Below, piece by piece: positions 1 through 8,140 of a stretch of DNA of 64,000 bases. The stretch is taken from positions 11,878 through 75,877 of the forward strand of contig CAYYHG010000001.1 in assembly GCA_964471665.1 (NCBI GenBank), in the 5' to 3' direction. This DNA comes from SW-9-67-25 sp964471665. Lineage in GTDB: Archaea > Halobacteriota > Halobacteria > Halobacteriales > Haloarculaceae. Within the stretch, counting starts at the first letter, position 1; every line of letters starts with the position of its first letter. The notes beneath the pieces are model-generated. The model saw only the letters and a program-made list of their open reading frames with translations, did no database searches and was not told the origin of the DNA. The translations under genes were made by a program, and so were the position numbers.

Positions 1-28
1 GACGCTCCCGCAACAAACCTCTTTTCGG

Positions 29-1162
29 TCAGGACGGGTCGACGCGGTAGACCACGCCGTTTCGCCCGGTGACGTACGCCGACTCCCCGACGATAGACGG
101 CGGCGAGAGGAACGTTCCATCGGTCTCGACGCGCCAGCGCTCGGTCCCGTCGGACGCGTCCAGCGCGACGATGTCGCCGAAGAGCCCGCCAAGATAGACC
201 GTCTCCCCGGCGACGGAGGGGGGCGCGTGGACGAACGCGTCCGAGTCGAACCGCCACTGGACGCTGCCGTCGTCCGGGTCGAGGGCGTACACCTGGTCGC
301 TGGTCGCGTAGACGCGGTCCCCGTCGAACGCGATCGAGCGCGCTCCCAGGCCCGTCTCGACGCGCCAGCGCTCGGTCCCCTCGGTCGCGTCCAGCCCGAA
401 CACGATTCCCTCCCGTTCGGGAGTCGTCGCGCCGACGTAGGCGGTGTTGCCGGCCAGAACCGGCGTCCCGAACCGGGCCGCTGGCGTGTCGAACGTCCAC
501 CGTTCGGACCCGTCGGTCGCGTCCAGCGCGAACAACTTCTCCTTGCCCACCGCGACGAGGTCCGCCTGGATGGCAGGCGTAAACAGCAACACGTTGTCCT
601 GCCCGACCGGGGCGCGCCACTCGCGTTCCCCGGTCGCGGGATCGACGGCGTCCAGGGCCGCGTCGTAGGGGGCGCTCGCGCTCCGGAAGCCCACGTAGAC
701 CCGTTCGCCGTCGAATCCCGGTGCGTTGGCGACGCGACGACCGAACGTGTAGGTCCACTGGTGCTCGCCCGCGTCGCGGTCGAACGCGAACACCGAGTGG
801 CGGCTGACGGCAAAGACGTCGTCGCCGACGACGGGAGGGATGCCCGAGGGGAAGGGGAGTTGCTTCGCCCAGGTCTGCTGGCCGTTGCCCGCTCCCAGCG
901 CGGAGACGGCGGCGCTGTTCAGATAGACGACGTCCTCGGCGACGACCGGTCCGGAGAGCGCCTGCTGGCCGACGGTGGCCGACCAGCCGACGTCACCGTC
1001 GCTTTCGGGACCGGACCCGACCGGGTTGTGACCGGTCCGTCGGGGGTTGGCGCGGAACTGGCGCCAGTCGTCGGCAGGTTCGGTGTCGCTCGGACATCCG
1101 GCCAGCGCCACGGCTCCGGCGGTTCCGACTGCTCCGAGGTACTGGCGCCGCGTTACCGGCAT
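29..1162 (-). CDS. PQQ-like beta-propeller lipoprotein, Tat-exported
   Basis: A 377-residue secreted protein. I start it at the ATG at 1162 rather than the upstream in-frame start because this puts a twin-arginine motif (RRQYLG, residues 5-10) and a lipobox (LAGC, Cys23) at the N-terminus, so it should be folded in the cytoplasm, exported by Tat and anchored by lipid. The rest is seven or eight degenerate blade repeats with the recurring patterns ALDA.DG.E.W and VYVG, typical of PQQ-binding-like (pyrrolo-quinoline quinone) beta-propellers. No dehydrogenase active-site residues stand out, so a binding or scaffold role outside the cell is more likely than catalysis. It runs divergently from the dehydratase gene. 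The ligand is unknown. Confidence 0.85.
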   Translation of the reverse strand: MPVTRRQYLGAVGTAGAVALAGCPSDTEPADDWRQFRANPRRTGHNPVGSGPESDGDVGWSATVGQQALSGPVVAEDVVYLNSAAVSALGAGNGQQTWAKQLPFPSGIPPVVGDDVFAVSRHSVFAFDRDAGEHQWTYTFGRRVANAPGFDGERVYVGFRSASAPYDAALDAVDPATGEREWRAPVGQDNVLLFTPAIQADLVAVGKEKLFALDATDGSERWTFDTPAARFGTPVLAGNTAYVGATTPEREGIVFGLDATEGTERWRVETGLGARSIAFDGDRVYATSDQVYALDPDDGSVQWRFDSDAFVHAPPSVAGETVYLGGLFGDIVALDASDGTERWRVETDGTFLSPPSIVGESAYVTGRNGVVYRVDPS

Positions 1163-1275
1163 CGTCTCGTGTCTGGGTCGCCCGAGGGGTAAATTCTCCG
1201 GGACTGTGTCCAGCCAGTACACCGGGCCCGTCGCTTCCCGGAATACCGGCTTCGACGGGCGAGGCCGAGACGAAG

Positions 1276-1282
1276 TATTTTG
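1276..1282 (+). promoter_or_regulatory. TATA-like box for the dehydratase gene
   Basis: TATTTTG lies about 28 nt upstream of the ATG at 1307 and supports a leaderless transcript and that start codon. Confidence 0.5.
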
Positions 1283-1306
1283 TTGATCAGTGAGGAAAGG
1301 GCGCGT

Positions 1307-2545
1307 ATGGCACGTAACTACAGAGGTCTGCGTGATCCGAACGCGGAGTACACGATGCGGGATCTCTCGGCGGAGACGATGGGAGTGACCGCCGAGCGAC
1401 CGGGACCGCGGGACCTCGAGATCACGGACGTCCAGACGACGATGGTCGACGGGAACTTCCCGTGGACGCTGGTTCGGATCTACACCGACGCGGGCGTCGT
1501 CGGCACGGGCGAGGCGTACTGGGGGGCAGGTGTCCCCGAACTAATCGACAGGATGGTGCCCTTTCTCCGGGGGGAAAATCCGCTCGACATCGACAGACTC
1601 TACGAGCACATGATCCAGAAGATGTCCGGCGAGGGGTCGATCGAGGGGGTGACCGTCACTGCCATCGCGGGCGTCGAGACGGCGTTGCACGACCTCGCCG
1701 GGAAGGTCCTCGGGGTGCCGGCCTACCAGTTGCTCGGCGGGAAGTACCGCGACGAGACGCGCGTCTACTGTGACTGTCACACCGAGGCGGAAGCCGACGC
1801 CGAGGCCTGTGCACAGGAGGCCGAGCGTGTCGTCGAGGAACTGGGGTACGACGCGCTCAAGTTCGACCTGGACGTCCCGAGCGGCCACGAGAAAGACCGC
1901 GCGAACCGCCACCTCCGGTCCGGCGAGATCAGGCACAAGGCCGAAATCGTCGAACGGGTCACCGAGCGCGTGAAAGACCGCGCCGACGTGGCCTTCGACT
2001 GTCACTGGACGTTCTCGGCGAGTTCGGCAAAGCGGCTGGCGGCCGCCATCGAAGCGTACGACGTCTGGTGGCTCGAGGATCCCGTCCCGCCGGAGAACCT
2101 CGAGGTCCAGGAGGAGGTCACGAAGTCGACGCTGACGCCGATCACGGTCGGCGAGAACCGGTATCGCGTGACCGAACACCGCCGATTGCTGGAATCCCAG
2201 GCGGTCGACATCGTCGCGCCGGACATGCCCAAGGTCGGCGGGATGCGCGAGACGCGCAGGATTGCCGACATCGCCAACCAGTACTACGTGCCCGTCGCGA
2301 TGCACAACGTCGCCTCACCGGTGGCCACGATGGCCGGCGCCCACGTCGGCGCGGCCATCCCCAACGCTCTCGCCGTGGAGTTTCACTCCTACGAACTCGA
2401 CTGGTGGGGCGATCTCGTCGAGGAGACCGTCATCGAAAACGGCTCCATCGAGATTCCGGAGAAACCGGGGCTCGGTGTCACCCTCGACCTCGACGTCGTC
2501 GCCGAGCACATGGTCGACGGCGAGACGCTGTTCGACGGAGCGTAG
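1307..2545 (+). CDS. gnaD: Enolase-superfamily sugar acid dehydratase, probable D-gluconate dehydratase
   Basis: A 412-residue mandelate racemase/muconate lactonizing enzyme family protein. Metal ligands are visible as Asp231 (FDCHW), Glu257 (WWLEDP) and Glu283 (VGEN), with the general base His333 (MHNVASP) and a Lys185 (LKFD). From memory the sequence closely resembles haloarchaeal gluconate dehydratase, which makes 2-keto-3-deoxygluconate in the semi-phosphorylative Entner-Doudoroff pathway. Other sugar acids (xylonate, galactonate) remain possible. The ATG at 1307 is preferred over a TTG at 1280 because a TATA-like box sits 28 nt before it. The last codons (TLFDGA and stop) lie inside a 49-bp unit that is repeated downstream. 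Confidence 0.75.
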   Translation: MARNYRGLRDPNAEYTMRDLSAETMGVTAERPGPRDLEITDVQTTMVDGNFPWTLVRIYTDAGVVGTGEAYWGAGVPELIDRMVPFLRGENPLDIDRLYEHMIQKMSGEGSIEGVTVTAIAGVETALHDLAGKVLGVPAYQLLGGKYRDETRVYCDCHTEAEADAEACAQEAERVVEELGYDALKFDLDVPSGHEKDRANRHLRSGEIRHKAEIVERVTERVKDRADVAFDCHWTFSASSAKRLAAAIEAYDVWWLEDPVPPENLEVQEEVTKSTLTPITVGENRYRVTEHRRLLESQAVDIVAPDMPKVGGMRETRRIADIANQYYVPVAMHNVASPVATMAGAHVGAAIPNALAVEFHSYELDWWGDLVEETVIENGSIEIPEKPGLGVTLDLDVVAEHMVDGETLFDGA

Positions 2546-2668
2546 CGACGTCGAGCCAGTCAATCCGCGAATGACGCTGTTCGACGGAGCGTAGCGACGT
2601 CGAGCCAGTCAATCCGCGAATGACGCTGTTCGACGGAGCGTAGCGACGTCGAGCCAGTCAATCCGCGG
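2524..2668. repeat. 49-bp tandem repeat, about three copies
   Basis: Units start at 2524, 2573 and 2622 and are essentially identical; the last is cut short near 2668. Each unit carries the last codons and stop of the dehydratase gene on one strand and the last codons and stop of the prenyltransferase gene on the other, so the array is a local triplication of the convergent gene junction. It has no spacers, so it is not a CRISPR array. Confidence 0.95.
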
Positions 2669-3611
2669 AAGGGTCGAACGCTGCGTCGGCGTCCTCGGAT
2701 TCGGTGGTGAGGCCAGTGCGTTCGGTCCGGGGCAACGCGTCGCGAAACCGGTCCAGAACGCGGGAGGCCTCGGGACACTCCCCGGTGCCGAAGGCCCTGA
2801 CGACCGCCAGCGCGCGCCGGGCGCGGGTCTGTCGCCACGTCTCCTCGCGGTGTTCGTAGGTGCGAATGCCCCGCAGGAAGTCGATCTTTCTGAATTCCGG
2901 CCAGTAGGGCGCCGTGAAGTAGACCGCGGCCTCGTTGCCGTTGGCCTGCCAGGGCAGGAAATTCGAGGTGCGCTCGTCCCCACCCGTCCGGACGATGAGA
3001 TCGACGTCCCGTGTCGGCCCCTCGTAGAGCGCCTCGTCGACGGTCGTGCTGTCGATCGCTCCGGGGTCGAGCCGGTCTCGCTCGACCTGACGGGCGATGT
3101 CGCGGGTCGCGTCGAGCAACTCGCGGCGGCCGCCGTAGGCCAGGGCCACGTTGAGGTGCAGCCGGTCGTATCCGGTTGTCCGCCGGTCGGCGTAGTCGAC
3201 GGCGTCCCGGACGCGTTCCGGCAGCCGGTCGAGGTGACCGATCGCCCGGATGCGCACCTCGGCCTCGTGAATGCGGTCCGAGTCGGCGAACTCCCGGAGT
3301 TTGGCCGCGATGAGGTCGAACAGGTCGTCGCGCTCGTCGGCCGGCCGCTGGAAGTTCTCTGTCGAGAACGTGTAGAGGGTGACCTCCCTGACGCCGAGGT
3401 CGTCACACCACTGCAACAGCGCCTCGGTCGTCTCCGCGCCGGCGCGGTGGCCGTCGGTCGGATCGGCGCCCTGCCGGTCGGCGTACCGGCGGTTGCCGTC
3501 CATGATGACGGCCACGTGGGAGGGGGGAGCCGAGAGTTCGGATTCCAGAACGCGCTCGTAGACGCGGGTCCCCAAGCGGCGCAATCGGCCCAGCATCACC
3601 CGAACAGACAC
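2658..3611 (-). CDS. uppS: Cis-prenyltransferase (undecaprenyl/polyprenyl diphosphate synthase)
   Basis: Condenses isopentenyl diphosphate onto an allylic primer with Z geometry to make the long-chain lipid used, after conversion to dolichyl phosphate, as glycan carrier in archaeal protein glycosylation. The MDGNRR signature (Asp38, from the GTG start) that binds the substrate diphosphate is present, followed by YTFSTENF and RTGGDERTSNFLPWQ further on, all family hallmarks. The 317-residue length counts from a GTG at 3611; an ATG at 3596 is also possible. It lies 26 bp downstream of the small unknown gene on the same strand and probably shares its transcript. The stop codon is within the 49-bp tandem repeat. 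Confidence 0.93.
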   Translation of the reverse strand: MSVRVMLGRLRRLGTRVYERVLESELSAPPSHVAVIMDGNRRYADRQGADPTDGHRAGAETTEALLQWCDDLGVREVTLYTFSTENFQRPADERDDLFDLIAAKLREFADSDRIHEAEVRIRAIGHLDRLPERVRDAVDYADRRTTGYDRLHLNVALAYGGRRELLDATRDIARQVERDRLDPGAIDSTTVDEALYEGPTRDVDLIVRTGGDERTSNFLPWQANGNEAAVYFTAPYWPEFRKIDFLRGIRTYEHREETWRQTRARRALAVVRAFGTGECPEASRVLDRFRDALPRTERTGLTTESEDADAAFDPSAD

Positions 3612-3637
3612 GGTCCGGTTTCAAGTGCTTTGTGTTG

Positions 3638-4075
3638 TCACGCCCCGGATTCCTCGGCGACGAGTTCGAACGACCGCTCTCCCATCTCGTCCTCTTCGAA
3701 GACGAACACCCGGCCGTCGACCACCGCCGGGTCGGCCTCGACCTCGACGCGCAACTGGCGCTCGCGGACTGTGACGCCGGGGAAGACGGTCGTCTCCTCG
3801 CCTCTCTCGAGCAGGACGCGCCCGACGCCGGTGTCCGCCAGGATGTCGTCTTCTGTCTTGCGTTCGTCGACGTAGACCAGGACGCCGTGCTGTTCGGCCT
3901 CGTCTGTGACGAGAACGTGCGTGTCCGTTCCCGGCGCGGTCGTGACGATCTCCGACACCTTGGTGGGTACGCCGCGGTAGAACACCCGGCGACCGTCCTG
4001 GTATGTGACCTCGACGCCGTCGGGAGTGAGTTCGACCGGCAGCGTGTCCGGCGGGACGTCCGAGCGTGATTCCAT
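3638..4075 (-). CDS. DUF5796-like haloarchaeal conserved protein
   Basis: A 145-residue acidic protein of unknown function that I recognise as a haloarchaeal conserved family (DUF5796-like, from memory). It has no membrane segments and no catalytic motif that I can name. The start at 4075 is chosen because the upstream extension in this frame is low quality and a T-rich TATA-like stretch (4099-4104) lies about 27 nt before it. It precedes uppS by 26 bp on the same strand and is divergent from the shikimate kinase gene. Confidence 0.75.
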   Translation of the reverse strand: MESRSDVPPDTLPVELTPDGVEVTYQDGRRVFYRGVPTKVSEIVTTAPGTDTHVLVTDEAEQHGVLVYVDERKTEDDILADTGVGRVLLERGEETTVFPGVTVRERQLRVEVEADPAVVDGRVFVFEEDEMGERSFELVAEESGA

Positions 4076-4143
4076 ACCCGAACTTCGCCCCCGCAGGGCA
4101 AAAACACCACAGGTAAGTACTGGCGTCCGGGAGAGAGAGACGA

Positions 4144-4995
4144 ATGGAAGGACAGGCACGGGCCCCCGCGGCGGGGACCATCCTCAACGCGCTCGCGACC
4201 GGCACGGGGAGTGCCTTCGCCATCGACGAGTACACGACTGCGACGGTCTCGATCGACAACTCCGGGAGTGTCGAGGGGAGCATCGCGGGGGAACCCGACG
4301 CAGACACGGCGCTGATCGAGCGGTGTGTAACAGGAGTCGTCGAACGCGTCGGCGACGGCCAGGGCGGGACCGTCCGCACCGAGAGTGCGGTGCCGATGGC
4401 GTCGGGACTGAAATCCTCGAGCGCGGCGGCGAACGCGACGGTGCTGGCAACCCTGGACGCGCTGGACGCCCGCGACGCGGTGTCGCGGGAGGCGGCCGCC
4501 CGGGTCGGTGTCGAGGCCGCACGCGACGTGGGTGTGACAGTCACTGGCGCGTTCGACGACGCGAGTGCGAGCATGCTCGGGGGCGTGACGGTGACCGACA
4601 ACACGACGGACGAACTGCTCGCACGCGAGGCAGTCGACTGGAACGTCCTGGTGTGGACGCCCCCCGGGCGCTCGTTCAGCGCCGACGCCGACGTCGACCG
4701 CTGCCGGCGCGTCGCGCCCGTGGCCGATCTCGTCGCCGACCTCGCGCTCGACGGGGCCTACACGCGGGCCATGACGGTTAACGGGCTGGCGTTCTGTGCG
4801 GCGCTGGGGTTCTCGGCCGACCCGCTCGTCGAGGCGATGGATCGTGCCGCCGGCGTGTCGCTGTCGGGGACCGGTCCGAGTTTCACCGCAGTCGGCGACC
4901 GGGAGGCCCTCGAGGCGGTCCGGGATCTGTGGGGCGACCGCGAGGGGACCGCGTGGCTGACAACCACACAGACGGAGGGAGCACACGTCACATGA
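4144..4995 (+). CDS. aroK: Archaeal shikimate kinase (GHMP superfamily)
   Basis: Phosphorylates shikimate to shikimate 3-phosphate in aromatic amino acid synthesis. This is the archaeal GHMP-kinase form, unrelated to bacterial AroK: the ATP-binding motif PMASGLKSSSAAANA begins at residue 84, and the N-terminal AAGTILNALATGTGSAFAI block matches the family. Length 283 residues is usual. It overlaps the chorismate mutase gene by 4 bp (ATGA), so the two pathway steps are likely translated in a coupled way. Confidence 0.95.
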   Translation: MEGQARAPAAGTILNALATGTGSAFAIDEYTTATVSIDNSGSVEGSIAGEPDADTALIERCVTGVVERVGDGQGGTVRTESAVPMASGLKSSSAAANATVLATLDALDARDAVSREAAARVGVEAARDVGVTVTGAFDDASASMLGGVTVTDNTTDELLAREAVDWNVLVWTPPGRSFSADADVDRCRRVAPVADLVADLALDGAYTRAMTVNGLAFCAALGFSADPLVEAMDRAAGVSLSGTGPSFTAVGDREALEAVRDLWGDREGTAWLTTTQTEGAHVT

Positions 4996-5306
4996 CCGAC
5001 AGTGACGAGACCGCGAGTGTGGGTGTCGATCCGGAGGAGATGTCTCTCGAGGAACTGCGCAACGAGATCCGCGACATCGATCGCGAGATTGTCGACCTGA
5101 TCGCGCGACGCACCTACGTCGCCGATACCATCGCCGAGGTCAAGGCGGACCGTGGGCTGCCGACGACCGACGAGGCCCAAGAGACGGAAGTGATGGAGCG
5201 TGCCGGCGAGAACGCCGAGCAGTTCGGTGTCGACGCCAACCTCGTGAAGGCCATCTTCCGGCTGCTGATCGAGTTGAACAAGGTCGAGCAACGAGACCAG
5301 CGGTGA
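4992..5306 (+). CDS. Chorismate mutase (AroQ type)
   Basis: Converts chorismate to prephenate for phenylalanine and tyrosine. The 104-residue protein is a single AroQ-class helical domain: ELRNEIRDIDREIVDLIARR with the catalytic arginines in helix 1, then VADTIAEVKADRGLP carrying the conserved lysine, and a C-terminal helix ending LIELNKVEQ. It starts inside the shikimate kinase stop (ATGA overlap), forming an aromatic biosynthesis pair. Confidence 0.93.
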   Translation: MTDSDETASVGVDPEEMSLEELRNEIRDIDREIVDLIARRTYVADTIAEVKADRGLPTTDEAQETEVMERAGENAEQFGVDANLVKAIFRLLIELNKVEQRDQR

Positions 5307-5350
5307 GTTGCGGTTCGGTCCCCGCCGGCTGTGCTGTCTTCTGACAGCGA

Positions 5351-5380
5351 GAGAATCCCGGCGTTCACGCCGGGGAGTCC
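5351..5380. other. Hairpin resembling an IS200/IS605-type right end
   Basis: A perfect 7-bp stem with a TTCA loop (CCCGGCG, 5357-5374) sits within GAGAATCCCGGCGTTCACGC. The whole string resembles the structured 3' end of haloarchaeal IS200/IS605/TnpB-type elements as I remember them. It lies between two convergent genes, 8 nt past the aIF1A stop, so it could equally be a transcription terminator. No transposase remnant is seen beside it. Confidence 0.45.
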
Positions 5381-5381
5381 G

Positions 5382-5666
5382 TCACTCGATGTGGCCTTCA
5401 CGACGGAGCTGGTCAGCGTCCCGGTTGTCGTAGCGCCACTCGACGTTCGCCTTCTCGTCTTGCCAGTCCCACGGTTCCGCGAGGACGACGTCGTCCTCCT
5501 CGATCCAGACGCGGTACTTCATCCGCCCGGGGATCCGCCCCATCCGCGTCTTCCCGTCCTCGCACCGCAGGCGGACGTGATTCCCTCCCAGGTGTTGTGT
5601 CACGACTGCGAACACCTCGTCGTCCGAGGGCATCCGGAGGTTCCGGCGGCCCGTATCCTCACTCAT
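5382..5666 (-). CDS. eif1A: Translation initiation factor aIF1A
   Basis: The archaeal homologue of eIF1A/bacterial IF1, which binds the A site of the small ribosomal subunit and promotes scanning or start selection. At 94 residues it has the S1-like OB fold with the signature RCEDGKTRMGRIPGRMKYRVWI and DVVLAEPWDWQ. The start at 5666 is supported by a TATA box 27 nt upstream, and it has the usual family length. Confidence 0.96.
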   Translation of the reverse strand: MSEDTGRRNLRMPSDDEVFAVVTQHLGGNHVRLRCEDGKTRMGRIPGRMKYRVWIEEDDVVLAEPWDWQDEKANVEWRYDNRDADQLRREGHIE

Positions 5667-5689
5667 ACAACATATAGTGGGGGAGATCG

Positions 5690-5696
5690 TATAAAA
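5690..5696 (-). promoter_or_regulatory. TATA box of the aIF1A gene
   Basis: TTTTATA (minus strand) is centred 27 nt upstream of the ATG at 5666, the spacing expected if transcription begins at the start codon. Confidence 0.75.
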
Positions 5697-5771
5697 GATC
5701 CGAGACGAGTGATATCGCCTCTCACGGGTCGTGGGACCGTGACACATCCAGTCGCGGCCGTCCGTTTCACA

Positions 5772-6140
5772 TCAGGACCGGTAGGCACAGTGGAAGCCGG
5801 CAAACCGGCGGTAGAACGCGGGGAGGACGACGGTTCTGAGGTCAGCGTCCTCCCGGTCCTCGAACTCCTCATGTGTGAGCGCCCGCGCGTCGTTCAGTGC
5901 CACTTCGACGTGCCGGGGGACGCCGCGGTCCTCGGTCGATCCGAGGTAGGCCCAGATGAACGCCGACTCGATCCGGGCGAAAAACGACTCTGTCGGCGCG
6001 AACGCCGGCACGTCTTCGCCCGACAGCCGGTAGTACGCCTCCTGGATCAGGTCGCTCCCGTCGTCGATGCCGTGGTCGTCGAACGAATCCGTGGTCGTGC
6101 AGGCCTCGTCGTGTGACGGACTGTCATCGGTTGCTGCCAT
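5772..6140 (-). CDS. Haloarchaeal conserved hypothetical protein
   Basis: A 122-residue acidic protein that I do not recognise. The N-terminus is a low-complexity Asp/Thr-rich stretch; the rest contains an aromatic-rich core (FFARIESAFIWAYLG and LPAFYRRFAGFHCAYR). It has no signal peptide or clear membrane segment. A TATA box at 6163-6168 lies about 26 nt before the ATG. It is divergent from the CapA-like gene and upstream of, and co-oriented with, the aIF1A gene. Confidence 0.7.
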   Translation of the reverse strand: MAATDDSPSHDEACTTTDSFDDHGIDDGSDLIQEAYYRLSGEDVPAFAPTESFFARIESAFIWAYLGSTEDRGVPRHVEVALNDARALTHEEFEDREDADLRTVVLPAFYRRFAGFHCAYRS

Positions 6141-6162
6141 GTGACACGATACGGGTGGTTAC

Positions 6163-6168
6163 TATAAG
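6163..6168 (-). promoter_or_regulatory. TATA box for the 122-residue protein
   Basis: TTATAG on the minus strand is about 26 nt upstream of the ATG at 6140, consistent with a leaderless transcript. Confidence 0.6.
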
Positions 6169-6264
6169 TAATCGTTCTGGGTGTGTGTGTCGTGCACACG
6201 ACGTGCCCGCAGGGGAGAGCCCGCGACAGAATATTGAAGCGCGTGCCCGACCACGTTCCGGGCA

Positions 6265-7359
6265 ATGTGGACCCGCCGGACAGTGCTGGCCGGGATGGCG
6301 GGGCTGTCGGGGTGTCTCGGTGTGTCGGGAGCGCCGAAAGCAGACAGGGACCCTCTCGACGCCGGCGACGTCGACGCCCGCGTCGGGTTCATCGGCGACG
6401 TCATGCTGGGTCGGAGCGTGACCGACCGCTGGACCGGCCGCGACCCGACTGGCGTCTGGGGGTCGACGCTGGACCGCCTGCAGGCACTCGACGGACTCGT
6501 GGTGAACCTGGAGTGTTGTGTCTCCGCGCGCGGCGAGCGCTGGCCGGGCAAGACCTACTACTTCCGGGCCGCACCCGACTTCGCGGTCCCGGCGCTCCGG
6601 GCGGCTGGCGTGTCGGTCGCCAGCCTCGCGAACAACCACGTCCTCGATTTCGACACTGTCGGGCTCGCGGACACGCAGACACACCTCGGGGCGGCGGGCA
6701 GTGCGGCCGTCGGCGCGGGACAGGACCGCGCCGCGGCGTTCGAACCCGTCCTGACTGACGCCGGGGGACTGTCCGTGGCGACTATCGCGCTGACCGACCA
6801 GTGGCCGGCCTACGCGGCGGGCCCGGAGCGTCCGGGAACCGCCTACACGCCCCTCGATCCGGGCGTTCGCTCGACCCGGCGTCGTGTCGGCGACACACTC
6901 CAGCGGGCACGCGAGGCCGATCCGGACCTCGTGGTGGCGTCGCTGCACTGGGGGCCCAACTGGGAGACGGAACCCGACGGCACACAGGAGACCTTCGCCC
7001 GCTGGCTGATCGACCGCGGCGTCGACGTCGTGCACGGACACAGCGCACACGTTCTCCAGGGCGTCGAGATCTACCGGCGCCGTCCGATCATCTACGACGC
7101 AGGCGACTTCGTCGACGACTACGTACACAAGGAGGGACTGCACAACAAGCGCAGTGCCATCTTCGAACTGGTTGTCCGGGACGGTCGGCTGGCGGGCCTC
7201 CGACTGGTGCCGGTCGAAATCGACGACGAGGCGGTCCACCTGGCCGGCGACGAGGGTGCTGGGTGGCTGCGCGAGACGATCCGCGAGCGCTCTGTGCCCT
7301 ACGGGACGACTGCCGAGCGAGCGGGCGCCGGCCTCCTGATTCCGCTCGGCGCAGACTGA
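6265..7359 (+). CDS. CapA-family metallophosphatase-like lipoprotein
   Basis: A 364-residue protein of the CapA/PgsA family (calcineurin-like fold), known in bacteria from poly-gamma-glutamate capsule export. Motifs in order: GDVMLGR, a N.E site (VVNLECCVS), NNHVLDF, HWGPNWE and HGHSAHV, which together hold the two-metal centre. The N-terminus carries a Tat motif (RRTVLAG) and a lipobox-like SGC near residue 16, so the protein should be anchored outside the membrane. An AATATTGAAG TATA-like box lies about 30 nt before the ATG. No other capsule genes are next to it, so its substrate is open. Confidence 0.85.
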   Translation: MWTRRTVLAGMAGLSGCLGVSGAPKADRDPLDAGDVDARVGFIGDVMLGRSVTDRWTGRDPTGVWGSTLDRLQALDGLVVNLECCVSARGERWPGKTYYFRAAPDFAVPALRAAGVSVASLANNHVLDFDTVGLADTQTHLGAAGSAAVGAGQDRAAAFEPVLTDAGGLSVATIALTDQWPAYAAGPERPGTAYTPLDPGVRSTRRRVGDTLQRAREADPDLVVASLHWGPNWETEPDGTQETFARWLIDRGVDVVHGHSAHVLQGVEIYRRRPIIYDAGDFVDDYVHKEGLHNKRSAIFELVVRDGRLAGLRLVPVEIDDEAVHLAGDEGAGWLRETIRERSVPYGTTAERAGAGLLIPLGAD

Positions 7360-7408
7360 CCGGGATCTCGGACGATCGAGGTGCGCTCGGAGAGTGACAC
7401 CCCTACTC

Positions 7409-8140
7409 TCACGCGCCGGGTGCTGGTGTCTGGGCGGATTCCTGCTGGGCCGGCCGGTCGACAGCGCCAGCGTCCTGGTCGAACGAGTGCCGTCGGTTCC
7501 AGATGAAGTAGACGTAGGGGACCTTGGCGACGACGTCAAGGTACGCGATAGTGAGACTGATCCCGGCAGCTGACACGTAGCCCAGGCCCGGAGCGCCGAC
7601 GAGCCAGACGAACGGATAGGCCAGCCACAGCAGGCCGACGTGATTCTGGAGGAGTTTGAACAGCCCGCGCCGTTTCGCGTGCTCTGTGGCATACCGTGGG
7701 AACACGCCGTAGAGAACACCGAACAGCGAGAGGTGGAACGCTCCCGACACGGCGAACAGCACCCACTTGCCCGGCGACGCCACCAGAGTGGCGGCCGCAC
7801 CGGTAGCAATCATTGCCGCGTCGGCGATCATGACCCCGGCAATCCACCGCCGTGGCGCGCCAGCCACGTACCCCACGTATCCCACCAGCACCGGCGTGGT
7901 CACGACCCAGTCCACGTATCTCGGCAGCACGAGCGGACTCGCACCGCCGGTCAGCGTCCCGATGTCCAGCGCCATCAGCACGTACATGAGGCCAGCAAAC
8001 CCGGGGATAACGATCAGGGCGGCAAATTTACCCCGGTCAGTGTTGGCGTCGTCGACAGTCGCCAGGCGGACGGCCAGTCCAGTGCCGCCGACGAACGCGA
8101 GCACCGCCAGCACGTACGTCGCGGTCACGTAGGTAGCCAT
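7409..8140 (-). CDS. sopI: Sensory rhodopsin I
   Basis: Seven-helix retinal protein for phototaxis, 243 residues. Retinal attaches at Lys206 (LDVVAKVPYVYF). The helix C motif RYVDWVVTTP gives Arg74 and the counter-ion Asp77; the proton-donor position of bacteriorhodopsin (Asp96) is Tyr88 here, which marks a sensor and not a pump. His167 (LQNHVGLLWL) matches the histidine of sensory rhodopsin I that is needed for two-colour signalling. Its start overlaps the transducer stop (TGATG), so the two proteins are made together. Confidence 0.96.
   Translation of the reverse strand: MATYVTATYVLAVLAFVGGTGLAVRLATVDDANTDRGKFAALIVIPGFAGLMYVLMALDIGTLTGGASPLVLPRYVDWVVTTPVLVGYVGYVAGAPRRWIAGVMIADAAMIATGAAATLVASPGKWVLFAVSGAFHLSLFGVLYGVFPRYATEHAKRRGLFKLLQNHVGLLWLAYPFVWLVGAPGLGYVSAAGISLTIAYLDVVAKVPYVYFIWNRRHSFDQDAGAVDRPAQQESAQTPAPGA

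Noticed and set aside
2524..2668. The 49-bp array as a CRISPR.
   Set aside because: Units are directly adjacent with no spacers, and they contain the gene ends.
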